A DNA stretch of 64,000 nt from Leisingera daeponensis (GTDB lineage Bacteria > Pseudomonadota > Alphaproteobacteria > Rhodobacterales > Rhodobacteraceae): NCBI RefSeq assembly GCF_019801465.1, contig NZ_JAHVJA010000004.1, positions 285,962 to 349,961 on the forward strand. Reading direction: 5' to 3'. The position numbers and the translations under genes were made by a program. Under the pieces are notes generated by a model. That model saw only the letters and a program-made list of their open reading frames with translations. It did no database searches and was not told the DNA's origin. Position 1 is the first letter of the stretch; the number at the start of each line of letters is the position of its first letter. This document shows positions 24,644-33,031 of the stretch, piece by piece.

Positions 24644-25834
24644 ATGCACGCCATTGCCGATACGAATGCCTTGGTCGAGGCGGGTGTTCTGACCCCGGAT
24701 CAGGCCCGCACCATCGAGGCGTGCTCGCGCGAGGTGATGGTGTCGCTGGCGGTGAATGCGATCCTGTGCTTCGGGATCATCGCCGCCACTGCCGGCTTCA
24801 TCTTCTGGCTGGCCGATCCGCTGGCGGTGGCCGTGACCGGCATCCTGATGCTGGGCGGCGGGCTGGCGGTTCTGGCGCGCGGCGGCGAGATGCTGCGGAT
24901 GTTCGGCAATTCCGCCACGCTGATCGGGGCAGGGATGCTGATGGGCGGCGCCGGGATTGAGCTGGTCGATAAGTACGAGGACATTGCCGGCTGGGTGATG
25001 CTGCCCGCCGGCGCGCTGGTGGCGCTGATCTGCACCTGGCGCTGGCGGCATGGGGCCTGGTCCACCGGCTTTGTGCTGGGGGCGATCCTGCTGATGGGAC
25101 TAGCGATGCATTTGGCCGGGATCGAGCTGCTGCTGCAGCAATACGGCATCGGCTCACCGCTGCGGAACCTGGCGCTGCTTTACTACGCGGCGGCGCTGGC
25201 GCTGGCCGGCTGGCAGGTGGACGTGCGCTTTGTCACCGCGCTGGCGATTGCGCCCTTTGCCCAGATGCTGGAAACCGGCACCAGTTATTTCCACGCGGCT
25301 TATGTGTTCTATTCGCCGGAATCGACGTTGACGATCCTGCAGATGGTGCTGCTGATCGTGCTCTGTGTCTGGGGTGCCTCCCGGCTGGCTGAGCGCGACG
25401 CTCGGCATCTGCGCGTTCTTGCGATCCTCGGGTTTGTGGTTGCGAATCTTTGCGCGCTGGTCGGCTCGCTGTGGGGGGACGTGGTGGGTGAAACCGTCTG
25501 GGGGCCGGGCCGGTACAGCGACGGTTATGAGGACTGGGAGAGCTACTTCGCCGCGCGCGATGCCTTCCGCGACAGTGCGCTGTTCATCTCTGAGAACGTC
25601 TATTCTGTATTGTGGGCAGCTGTGCTGGCGGCGGTGATCTTTTGGGCGGCGCAGCGGCACCAGCGCGGGCTTTTCAACGCGGCGCTGACCTTTGCCGCTA
25701 TCCACGCCTACACGCAGATGTTCGAATCCTTCGCGGATGAACCGCTGGCCTACGTGATCGGCGGCCTGGCTGCGATCCCCCTGGCTTGGGGGCTGTGGCG
25801 GCTGAACCAGTGGATGGCGGCCAAGCAGGCCTAG
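24644..25834 (+). CDS. DUF2157-like polytopic membrane protein
   Basis: 396 residues from the ATG at 24644. A short cytoplasmic N-terminus (LVEAGVLTPDQARTIEACSRE) precedes around ten hydrophobic segments, the first two starting near residues 26 and 50. The beginning resembles DUF2157 membrane proteins; the rest has no recognisable catalytic motif. An acidic, aromatic loop (GPGRYSDGYEDWESYFAARD) stands out between later segments. The function is unknown. Its TAG overlaps the stop of the convergent regulator gene (CTAG at 25831-25834). Confidence 0.75.
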   Translation: MHAIADTNALVEAGVLTPDQARTIEACSREVMVSLAVNAILCFGIIAATAGFIFWLADPLAVAVTGILMLGGGLAVLARGGEMLRMFGNSATLIGAGMLMGGAGIELVDKYEDIAGWVMLPAGALVALICTWRWRHGAWSTGFVLGAILLMGLAMHLAGIELLLQQYGIGSPLRNLALLYYAAALALAGWQVDVRFVTALAIAPFAQMLETGTSYFHAAYVFYSPESTLTILQMVLLIVLCVWGASRLAERDARHLRVLAILGFVVANLCALVGSLWGDVVGETVWGPGRYSDGYEDWESYFAARDAFRDSALFISENVYSVLWAAVLAAVIFWAAQRHQRGLFNAALTFAAIHAYTQMFESFADEPLAYVIGGLAAIPLAWGLWRLNQWMAAKQA

Positions 25835-26772
25835 CCTTGGCTGCGCAAACTGCGCGGAGTGGTTCCGAACTCCGCCTTGAAGGCCCGGGTCAGCGCGCTG
25901 GGGTCGTCATAGCCGCAGCGCAGGGCAATCTCCGAGACGCTAAGCACAGTTTCCAACACGAGCTTTCTGGCCTGAATCAGCCGCAGCCGCCGGTAGACCG
26001 CCTGCGGTGTCGCGCCGAGCTCGGCTTTCATCCGCGCCTCCAGATCCTTCTGGCTGCGACCTGCTTTCCTGGCAACCGCGGCGATCGGCAAGGGCGCCTC
26101 CAGATTGGCCTGCATCACCGCCACCGCGCGGGCCACGGATTTGCCGCGCACCAGGATCGGGTCCTGTGTCTCCGTCGCCTCGGGCGCCATGAACAGTGTT
26201 GCCACCTCCAGCCGCAGCGCCGCACCGTGCTGTTCGCCGATCAGTTCCATCATGGTGTCAAAGGCCGCGAGCGCACCGGTGCAGGTGATGCGGTCTCCGT
26301 CCCAGACCTGCCGCGCACGTTCGGTCTGAACCTCGGGGAAGGCCTCGGTGAAACGGTTCAATTCCTCCCAATGGATGGTGGCGCGCCGTCCGTCCAGGAG
26401 GCGGGCCTGCGCCAGCAGCCAGGCGCCGGTGTCAAACCCCGCCAGCACCTTGTAGCGGCGGGCGGCGGACTTCAGCGCCCGGGCGGTGGTGACGGTGGCA
26501 TGGCGCAGGAAGTCGTATGACGGCATCGCGATCAGCAGATCGCCGCTGCAATCACCCAGCTTCCCATGCGCCCGCACCTCCATGCCCGATGACGATACAG
26601 CTGGGCCGCCGTCCAAGGTCAGGAACCGCCAGATATAGACCTGCCGTCCGGCAAATGTATTGGCGGCGCGCAGCGGCTCCACTGTGTTGGCCAGGCAATG
26701 GGCCGAAAACGCATCAAAAAGCAGCACATCCAATTGCTGCACTGCAGCGACATCTTTTGTCCAACTTCGCAT
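25831..26772 (-). CDS. GlxA-type transcriptional regulator (DJ-1/PfpI domain plus AraC HTH)
   Basis: 313 residues from the ATG at 26772. An N-terminal DJ-1/PfpI-like domain (VLLFDAFSAHCLANTVEPLRAAN ... AGFDTGAWLLAQARLLDGRRATIHWEE) is joined to a C-terminal AraC double helix-turn-helix (LIQARKLVLETVLSVSEIALRCGYDDPSALTRAFKAEFGTTPRSLR). At the nucleophile elbow, where many GlxA proteins have Cys before TGA, this has Asp, so the domain is probably a ligand sensor, not an enzyme. The gene is divergent from an acyl-CoA dehydrogenase operon with caiD. GlxA-type regulators such as CdhR control carnitine catabolism in Pseudomonas, so control of that operon is a reasonable inference. Confidence 0.9.
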   Translation of the reverse strand: MRSWTKDVAAVQQLDVLLFDAFSAHCLANTVEPLRAANTFAGRQVYIWRFLTLDGGPAVSSSGMEVRAHGKLGDCSGDLLIAMPSYDFLRHATVTTARALKSAARRYKVLAGFDTGAWLLAQARLLDGRRATIHWEELNRFTEAFPEVQTERARQVWDGDRITCTGALAAFDTMMELIGEQHGAALRLEVATLFMAPEATETQDPILVRGKSVARAVAVMQANLEAPLPIAAVARKAGRSQKDLEARMKAELGATPQAVYRRLRLIQARKLVLETVLSVSEIALRCGYDDPSALTRAFKAEFGTTPRSLRSQG

Positions 26773-26851
26773 GATTCTGTCTATCACTGCATGATGAGTG
26801 CCGGCAAGCGGCGTAATCTGATTGGCAACAGATTTGCAGAGGAAGACCACC

Positions 26852-28015
26852 ATGCAGTTCGGGATGACCGAAGAACAGTCCATGATTGTCGAAACCACCC
26901 GCGCCTTTGTGGAAAAGGAGCTGTATCCGCATGAAGCGGAGATCGAGCGCACCGGCCATCTGGACATGAATGTGATCCGCGATGTGCAGAAGAAGGCGAT
27001 GGAAGCGGGGCTGTATGCCGCAAACATGCCCGAGGAAGTGGGCGGCGCCGGCCTCGATACCCTGACCTGGCTGATGTACGAAAAGGAACTGGGCCGCGCC
27101 AACTATGCGCTGCACTGGACCGGCGTTGCGCGCCCATCGAACATCCTGCTGGCGGGCACCGAAGAGCAGAAGGAAAAGTATCTGTTCCCTTGCATGAAGG
27201 GCGAGAAATGGGACTGCCTGGCGATGACAGAGCCGGACGCCGGTTCCGATCTGCGCGGCATGAAGGCAACCGCGCGCCAAGATGGCGATGACTGGATACT
27301 GAACGGCACCAAGCATTTCATCAGCCACGCGGACATCGCTGACTTCGCCATCTGCTTCATGGCGACCGGGGTTGAGGACACCCCGCGCGGGCCGAAAAAG
27401 AAGATCACCGCCTTCTTCGTCGACAAGGGCACGCCGGGTTTCGAGGTGCGCAACGGCTACGGCAACGTCAGCCACCGCGGCTACACCAATGCGGTGCTGG
27501 AATTCGACGACTGCCGCCTGCCGTCCTCGGCGATCCTAGGCGAGGTCGACAAGGGGTTCGAGGTGGCCAACACCTGGCTGGGCGCCACCCGCCTGCAAGT
27601 GGCGGCCACCTGTCTGGGACGCGCCGAGCGGGCGCTGCAGCACTCGATCGAATATGCCGCCGAGCGCAAGCAGTTCGGCCAGCAGATCGGCAAGTTCCAG
27701 GGCATCTCCTTCAAGCTGGCCGACATGGCGCTGGAGCTGAAGGCGGCGAACCTCTTGACCTGGGAAGCCGGCTGGAAGTTCGACCAGGGCACCGTCACCG
27801 AATCTGATATGTCGATGGCCAAGCTGAAGGCCACCGAAATGCTGGCCTTTGTCGCCGATGAGGCGATCCAGATTCACGGCGGCATGGGCCTGATGGACGA
27901 GCTGCCGCTGGAACGCATCTGGCGCGACGCACGGGTGGAGCGTATCTGGGAAGGCACCAGTGAAATCCAGCGGCACATCATCAGCCGCGAGATGCTGCGC
28001 GCCGTCGGAGGCTGA
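26852..28015 (+). CDS. Acyl-CoA dehydrogenase, first gene of a CaiD-containing operon
   Basis: 387 residues from the ATG at 26852, with GAGGAAG 8 bases upstream. Acyl-CoA dehydrogenase signatures are AMTEPDAGSDLRGMKATA (flavin binding), ERKQFGQQIGKFQGISFKLADMALEL, and QIHGGMGLMDELPLERIWRDARVERIWEGTSEIQRHIISREMLR at the C-terminus, with the Glu of WEGTSE as likely catalytic base. It uses FAD to desaturate (or reduce) an acyl-CoA. It is not closely similar to E. coli CaiA, so the exact substrate is open; neighbours point to a carnitine or related betaine-CoA pathway. Confidence 0.92.
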   Translation: MQFGMTEEQSMIVETTRAFVEKELYPHEAEIERTGHLDMNVIRDVQKKAMEAGLYAANMPEEVGGAGLDTLTWLMYEKELGRANYALHWTGVARPSNILLAGTEEQKEKYLFPCMKGEKWDCLAMTEPDAGSDLRGMKATARQDGDDWILNGTKHFISHADIADFAICFMATGVEDTPRGPKKKITAFFVDKGTPGFEVRNGYGNVSHRGYTNAVLEFDDCRLPSSAILGEVDKGFEVANTWLGATRLQVAATCLGRAERALQHSIEYAAERKQFGQQIGKFQGISFKLADMALELKAANLLTWEAGWKFDQGTVTESDMSMAKLKATEMLAFVADEAIQIHGGMGLMDELPLERIWRDARVERIWEGTSEIQRHIISREMLRAVGG

Positions 28016-28018
28016 TGC

Positions 28019-28321
28019 ATGACCCGATCCGGGAAACCCGTTGTGACCATTACCTACTGCACCGGCTGCAACTGGCTGCTGCGGGCGGGCTGGATGGCGC
28101 AGGAGCTGCTTCAGACCTTCCAGGACCAGCTGGGCGGGGTGACACTGGTTCCCGGAGATTTGGGCGGGATCTTTGAGATCCATGTTGATAAGGAGCTGGT
28201 CTGGGAACGCAAACGGGACGGCGGCTTTCCTGATGTGAAAGAGCTGAAAACCCGCGTGCGCGGCCGGATCAACCCTGAACAAGACCTCGGCCATCTGGAC
28301 CGCGGCAAGACCGGTGAATAA
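28019..28321 (+). CDS. SelT/SelW/SelH (Rdx) family protein, cysteine form
   Basis: 100 residues. The thioredoxin-like Rdx fold is recognisable from ITYCTGCNWLLRAGWMAQELLQTF, with a CxxC redox motif near residues 14-17 in place of the Cys-Sec of selenoproteins, and GGIFEIHVDKELVWERKRDGGFPDVKELKTRVR. No in-frame TGA is used. Three bases separate it from the acyl-CoA dehydrogenase and six from the synthetase, so it is embedded in the operon. Its partner is unknown; a redox link to flavoenzyme or CoA chemistry is possible. Confidence 0.9.
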   Translation: MTRSGKPVVTITYCTGCNWLLRAGWMAQELLQTFQDQLGGVTLVPGDLGGIFEIHVDKELVWERKRDGGFPDVKELKTRVRGRINPEQDLGHLDRGKTGE

Positions 28322-28327
28322 GATCAA

Positions 28328-30355
28328 ATGCAGTCTCTAAACAGACTTTTCCGCCCGAAAACCATTGCTGTGATCGGCGGCGGCGCATGGTGCCGCCTGG
28401 TGATTGAGCAATGTCAGAAGATGGGATTCGAGGGCACCATCTGGCCCGTCCATCCCAAGGCAGAAGAGGTCGCGGGCCTGCCTGCCTTCAAGGATGTGGG
28501 CAGCCTGCCGGACGCACCTGATGCGGCCTTTATCGGGGTGAACCGTTTCATCACTATTGATGTGGTGCGGGCGCTGTCGGCGCGCGGTGCCGGCGGGGCG
28601 GTGTGCTTTGCCTCCGGCTTCCTGGAAGCCGCCGCTGAGGACGCCGAAGGCGCAGACCTGCAGATGCAGCTGCTGGAAGCCGCTGGAGAGATGCCCTTCC
28701 TTGGGCCCAACTGTTATGGCTTCATCAACTATCTGGACGGCGCGCTGCTGTGGCCGGACCAGCATGGCGGCCAGCGGGTAGAGAAGGGCGTGGCGCTGAT
28801 CACCCAGAGCTCCAACATTGCGATCAATTTGACCATGCAGAAACGCGGGCTGCCAGTGGCCTATGTGGTGACCGCGGGCAATCAGGCGCAGTCGGGTATT
28901 GCTGCAATCGGCGAGGCGCTGCTGGAAGACGACCGCGTCACCGCGCTGGGCCTGCATATCGAGGGCTTTGGCGATCTGCGCGCCTTTGAGGGCCTGGCCG
29001 CACGGGCGCGCGAGTTGGGAAAGCCGGTCATTGCTCTGAAAGTCGGCAAATCGGCCGAGGCCCAGGCCGCAACTGTTTCTCATACCGCCTCGCTTGCGGG
29101 CGGTGACGCGGGGGCCGGGGCTTTGCTCTCACGCCTTGGCATTCCGCGTCTGGATGACCTGCCGTCCTTCCTGGAGACGCTGAAATTGCTGCATGTGGCG
29201 GGGCGGCTGCCCTCGAACCGCATTGCAACCATCAGCTGCTCCGGCGGGGAGGCAAGCCTGGCCGCAGACACCGGCCATACGCGGAAGGTGGAGTTCCCTC
29301 CGCTGAATGACCGCCAGAAAACGGACCTGCGCGACGCGCTGGGCCCGATGGTGGCGCTGGCCAATCCGCTCGACTATCACACCTATATCTGGCGCGACAC
29401 CGAGGCGATGACCAAGGCGTTTTCGGCGATGATGGATCCGCAGCTGGCAATGACCATGCTGATTGTGGATTTCCCGCGTGATGACCGCTGCGATGCCTCG
29501 GACTGGGAATGCACCATTCAGGCCGCCATTGGCTCGCGTGAGCGGACCGGCGCCAACGTCGCTCTGGTGGCAACCCTGCCGGAGCTGCTGCCGGAGGATG
29601 TGGCGGCCCGGCTGATGGACGCGGGCGTGGTGCCTTTCTGCGGTCTCAGCGAGGCAATTGCTGCCTGCGAAGCCGCCAGCCAGCTGCTGCCGGAAGCGCC
29701 CGCGCCGCTGTTGCTGCCAACTCCCGCTGTAGAGCCCGATCTGGTTCCGGAAGCCGAAGCCAAATGGCAGCTTGCCAGCTATGGGTTGCGCACGCCGCGC
29801 TCCAAACGCGCGGCTTCGGCCACCAATGCCCGCGCTGTGGCAGTGGATGTCGGCTTCCCGGTGGTGCTGAAGGGCGAAGGCGTCGCGCACAAAACTGAGG
29901 CAGGGGCGGTGGCGCTGAACCTGAACTCGGGTCAGGAAGTGAGCGATGCCGCCTTCAATATGCCTGCGGAGCGTTTTCTGGTGGAGGAAATGGTGACCGG
30001 CGCTGTGGCCGAACTTCTGATTGGCGTGGTCAAGGATCCGGCGCATGGCTTTGTCATGACACTGGCAGCGGGCGGCACCCTGACCGAACTGATGGAGGAC
30101 AGCGCTTCTTTCCTGCTACCGGCTTCGGATCCGGAAATCGAAGAGGCACTCACCTCGCTGCGTGTCTCGAAACTGCTGGATGGGTATCGTGGCGCCCCGG
30201 CGGCGGATCACGAAGCGATCCTGCGCGCCATCCGCGCGGTTGAGGCTTATGTGATGGAAAACGCGTTGGGCCTGGAAGAGATCGAGATCAACCCGCTGCT
30301 CTGCACGCCTTCGGATGCGGTGGCCGCAGATGCGCTGATGCGCCGGAAATACTGA
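28328..30355 (+). CDS. NDP-forming acyl-CoA synthetase family protein (acetate-CoA ligase-like)
   Basis: 675 residues. The domain order is CoA-binding Rossmann domain (LFRPKTIAVIGGGAWCRL), succinyl-CoA-ligase-like domains with the phospho-acceptor His in ATVSHTASLAGGD near residue 256, and a C-terminal ATP-grasp domain (FPVVLKGEGVAHKTEAGAVALNL ... NALGLEEIEINPLL). These enzymes link an acid to CoA through a phosphohistidine and release ADP. Between a dehydrogenase and caiD it is a good candidate to activate carnitine, crotonobetaine or a similar acid, taking the place of CaiC or CaiB. That substrate is inferred. Confidence 0.9.
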   Translation: MQSLNRLFRPKTIAVIGGGAWCRLVIEQCQKMGFEGTIWPVHPKAEEVAGLPAFKDVGSLPDAPDAAFIGVNRFITIDVVRALSARGAGGAVCFASGFLEAAAEDAEGADLQMQLLEAAGEMPFLGPNCYGFINYLDGALLWPDQHGGQRVEKGVALITQSSNIAINLTMQKRGLPVAYVVTAGNQAQSGIAAIGEALLEDDRVTALGLHIEGFGDLRAFEGLAARARELGKPVIALKVGKSAEAQAATVSHTASLAGGDAGAGALLSRLGIPRLDDLPSFLETLKLLHVAGRLPSNRIATISCSGGEASLAADTGHTRKVEFPPLNDRQKTDLRDALGPMVALANPLDYHTYIWRDTEAMTKAFSAMMDPQLAMTMLIVDFPRDDRCDASDWECTIQAAIGSRERTGANVALVATLPELLPEDVAARLMDAGVVPFCGLSEAIAACEAASQLLPEAPAPLLLPTPAVEPDLVPEAEAKWQLASYGLRTPRSKRAASATNARAVAVDVGFPVVLKGEGVAHKTEAGAVALNLNSGQEVSDAAFNMPAERFLVEEMVTGAVAELLIGVVKDPAHGFVMTLAAGGTLTELMEDSASFLLPASDPEIEEALTSLRVSKLLDGYRGAPAADHEAILRAIRAVEAYVMENALGLEEIEINPLLCTPSDAVAADALMRRKY

Positions 30356-30406
30356 GGTTTCGGGCCCGGACAAGGAACGGCATGACCCATGCCAGGAGGA
30401 GACAAC

Positions 30407-31192
30407 ATGAGTGAAAGCCCTGTAAAAACCCGCCGCGACGGCGCCATTCTGGAGGTAACGCTGGACCGGCCCAAGGCCAATGCCATCGACCTTCAGACCA
30501 GCCGGGTGATGGGGGAGGTTTTCCGCGATTTCCGGGACGATCCGGAGCTGCGGGTGGCGATCCTGACCGGCGGCGGTGAGAAGTTTTTTTGTCCCGGCTG
30601 GGATTTGAAAGCCGCGGCTGACGGCGACGCGGTGGATGGCGATTACGGCGTTGGCGGCTTCGGCGGGCTGCAGGAGCTGCGCGACATGAACAAGCCTGTG
30701 ATCGCGGCCGTGAACGGAATTGCCTGCGGCGGCGGACTGGAACTGGCGCTCTCGGCGGATATGATCATCGCAGCTGATCACGCTACCTTTGCGCTGCCGG
30801 AAATCCGCTCCGGAACCGTTGCGGATGCGGCCAGCGTGAAGCTGCCCAAGCGTATTCCTTATCACATCGCCATGGAGCTTCTGCTGACCGGGCGCTGGTT
30901 TGATGCCGAAGAAGCCAACCGCTGGGGCCTGGTGAATGAGATCGTGGCAGCGGATCAGCTGATGGACCGGGCCTGGGAGCTGGCGCGGCTGCTCGCTTCC
31001 GGACCGCCGCTGGTCTATGCGGCGATCAAGGAGATCGTGCGCGATGCCGAAAACAGCAAGTTCCAGGACGCGATGAACCGCATCACACAGCGCCAGCTCA
31101 AGACGGTGGATGTGCTCTACGGCTCCGAGGACAACCTGGAAGGTGCCCGCGCTTTTGCCGAGAAACGCGATCCGGTCTGGAAAGGGCGCTGA
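30407..31192 (+). CDS. caiD: Carnitinyl-CoA dehydratase CaiD-like enoyl-CoA hydratase
   Basis: 261 residues from the ATG at 30407 with AGGAGG 7 bases upstream; same length as E. coli CaiD. From memory the sequence follows CaiD closely: SESPVKTRRDGAILEVTLDRPKANAID, MGEVFRDFRDDPELRVAILTGGGEKFF, GWDLKAAA, and the identical C-terminal AFAEKRDPVWKGR. The crotonase oxyanion-hole segments and both acidic residues (GGGLELALSAD, ALPEIRSG) are present. CaiD interconverts L-carnitinyl-CoA and crotonobetainyl-CoA. It closes the operon beginning at 26852. Confidence 0.88.
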   Translation: MSESPVKTRRDGAILEVTLDRPKANAIDLQTSRVMGEVFRDFRDDPELRVAILTGGGEKFFCPGWDLKAAADGDAVDGDYGVGGFGGLQELRDMNKPVIAAVNGIACGGGLELALSADMIIAADHATFALPEIRSGTVADAASVKLPKRIPYHIAMELLLTGRWFDAEEANRWGLVNEIVAADQLMDRAWELARLLASGPPLVYAAIKEIVRDAENSKFQDAMNRITQRQLKTVDVLYGSEDNLEGARAFAEKRDPVWKGR

Positions 31193-31243
31193 CGCGGGCC
31201 CGGCGCCGCGCTTTGCCCGGCATTTTCTTCCCGCTGAGAAGCT

Positions 31244-31269
31244 CTTGAGGAGCAGGTCTGCTCCTCAAG
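31244..31269. other. Perfect 26-base hairpin after caiD
   Basis: CTTGAGGAGCAG and CTGCTCCTCAAG are perfect reverse complements separated by GT. The element lies 51 bases after the caiD stop in a 180-base gap before the convergent methyltransferase gene. No T-tract follows on either strand, so it may be a factor-dependent terminator, an mRNA 3' end stabiliser or a protein site. I saw nothing else in this gap. Confidence 0.7.
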
Positions 31270-31372
31270 CAGCCTGTCCGAGTATGTTTCCCGATCTATC
31301 CGCCTCAAGGAGTTGCGCTCATGCTGATGCATGGCGGCCTGTGGCCGTCCTCGACCCGGAAAACAAACGGGC

Positions 31373-32008
31373 CTAGACCTTCTGGAACAGAGCAACCAGC
31401 GCGGTGTCGTCCTTGTGCGGCCCTGTGGCGCGCGGACCGTAGATTCGCACCTCGGGTAGGGTCAGGCTCCTGATCCATTGCCCGCGCAGCAGCCGGTCTA
31501 AGGCCCCGGCAAAGCCTGCTTTTTCATAGAATCTGGCATTTACCGACAAGGCAAACCAGGCGCCGGGCGCCGCCACCCGCAGCAGGGCAGGCAGTCCCTC
31601 GGGTCCAAGGTGGCCGTGGGTGAAAGTGCCCGAAGACACCACCCCGCGGTAAGACCCGCGCGGCACCGGGATACCTTGCAGCAAGTCGGCCTCGATCACG
31701 TCCCGGTATGCATCCTTGCGCAGCGCCTCGGCCAGCATGGCAGCGCTGATGTCGGTAGCGTCGATGGGGCCCACGCCAAGCGCCATCAGCGCTTGGCCGC
31801 AGAGGCCAGTGCCAGCGCCGACGTCCAACACCGGCCCTTCACCTCCGGCGGCGGCAAAAGCCTTGGCGGTCAATGCGGGCAGCAGGTAATCCTGCCCAGC
31901 TGCAAAATCCTGATCGTATGTGGCAGCCCAGTCCGCATACAGCCGCCGCGAGTCCTCTGATGTGCTCAGCGCATAGGCATCGGATAGTGCGGGTGTCGGT
32001 TTTTTCAT
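31373..32008 (-). CDS. Class I SAM-dependent methyltransferase
   Basis: 211 residues from the ATG at 32008. Motif I is VLDVGAGTGLCGQAL (around residue 65), followed by IDATDISAAMLAEALRK (acidic loop binding the SAM ribose) and GVVSSGTFTHGHLGPEGL. The fold is that of small-molecule or ubiquinone-type methyltransferases; the substrate cannot be read. It is divergent from an epimerase-like gene, with a 73-base shared upstream region. Confidence 0.88.
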   Translation of the reverse strand: MKKPTPALSDAYALSTSEDSRRLYADWAATYDQDFAAGQDYLLPALTAKAFAAAGGEGPVLDVGAGTGLCGQALMALGVGPIDATDISAAMLAEALRKDAYRDVIEADLLQGIPVPRGSYRGVVSSGTFTHGHLGPEGLPALLRVAAPGAWFALSVNARFYEKAGFAGALDRLLRGQWIRSLTLPEVRIYGPRATGPHKDDTALVALFQKV

Positions 32009-32081
32009 CAGGTCATCAAAGGCGTAGAGGAGATTCGAATCAACCCTTGCGCACCGGGCGCGGCCAACGCATCTAGGAGCC

Positions 32082-32951
32082 ATGAGAAAAACACTGCTTT
32101 GTCTTGGTTTTGGCTATACCGCCCGGGTGCTTGCACGGCATCTGCTCGCTGAGGGCTGGCGGGTCATCGGAACCTCGCGGGAACCGGTCGAGGCTGACGG
32201 CGTGGAGATGATGACCTGGCCTGGGCAGGAGGTGCCGATCGACGGAATGACGCATATCCTGAACTCGATCGGCCCCACTATTGAGGGCGATCCAGTGCTG
32301 GCGGCGATGGGGGACAGGATAGCCAAGGCCCAAAGCCTTGAATGGGTGGGGTATCTGTCGACGACGGCCGTTTACGGCCACCACGACGGCGCCTGGGTCG
32401 ATGAAGACACGCCAGTTGCGCCCACGAGCCAGCGCGGCGACTGGCGGGCTTTGGCCGAGGCGCAATGGCAGGCCATCCCCGGTCTGCCGCTGCATATCTT
32501 CCGGCTGGCCGGCATCTACGGTCCCGGCCGCGGGCCCTTTGCCAAGCTGATGGCGGGCAAGGCGCGGCGGATCATCAAGCCGGGGCAGGTGTTTTCCCGC
32601 ATCCATGTGGACGATATCGCCCAAGTGCTGGCGGCCTCCATCGCGCAGCCCCGCACGGGCGCCATCTACAACGTTTGCGACGATGATCCAGCTCCGCCGC
32701 AGGATGTTCTGGGCCATGCCGCCGAGTTGCTCGGTTTGCCAATGCCGGCCGAGGTTCCCTTTGACGAGGCCGGCATGACTCCGATGGCGCGCAGTTTCTA
32801 TGGCGAGAACAAACGGGTCAGAAACCGCCGCATCAAGGAGGAGCTTGGGGTGAAACTGCTCTACCCGACTTACCGTGAAGGGCTGCGGGCGGTGCTGGAG
32901 GCCGAGGACATGGAAAGTTTTGTGCCGCCAGCGGAACCGCCGGGGGTGTGA
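32082..32951 (+). CDS. NAD(P)-dependent epimerase/SDR family protein (YeeZ-like)
   Basis: 289 residues. LLCLGFGYTARVLARHLLAEGWRVIGTSR is an N-terminal Rossmann fingerprint with GxGxxA, and LSTTAVYGHHDGAWVDEDTPVAP plus FRLAGIYGPGRGPF are extended-SDR segments. The usual YxxxK catalytic pair is replaced or degenerate, as in YeeZ-type proteins, so an enzymatic role is uncertain. The gene is a single unit between a divergent methyltransferase and convergent dxs. Confidence 0.83.
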   Translation: MRKTLLCLGFGYTARVLARHLLAEGWRVIGTSREPVEADGVEMMTWPGQEVPIDGMTHILNSIGPTIEGDPVLAAMGDRIAKAQSLEWVGYLSTTAVYGHHDGAWVDEDTPVAPTSQRGDWRALAEAQWQAIPGLPLHIFRLAGIYGPGRGPFAKLMAGKARRIIKPGQVFSRIHVDDIAQVLAASIAQPRTGAIYNVCDDDPAPPQDVLGHAAELLGLPMPAEVPFDEAGMTPMARSFYGENKRVRNRRIKEELGVKLLYPTYREGLRAVLEAEDMESFVPPAEPPGV

Positions 32952-32960
32952 AAACATGTA

Positions 32961-32982
32961 AACCAGGGTGCTTGTGCCCTGG
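32961..32982 (-). terminator. Possible terminator after dxs
   Basis: On the minus strand CCAGGGC and GCCCTGG-like arms (CCAGGG exact) form a stem and are followed by TTTACATGTTTTC. The T-run is broken, so efficiency is uncertain. It lies 50 bases past the dxs stop, within the 80-base gap to the convergent epimerase gene. Confidence 0.4.
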
Positions 32983-33031
32983 CCCGCGCTAGTCGGCCCC
33001 CGGTCAGGCTTCGGTCTGCCGCTTGAATAGC

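Noticed and set aside
28019..28321. Selenoprotein with in-frame TGA
   Set aside because: The CxxC motif is encoded by two Cys codons; no internal TGA or SECIS-like hairpin is needed.
28328..30355. DddX-type DMSP lyase (same synthetase superfamily)
   Set aside because: The fold and His are shared, but the usual neighbours of DddX (DMSP transporter, dddB/C) are absent, whereas caiD and a GlxA regulator point to carnitine-like chemistry. Not excluded without assay.
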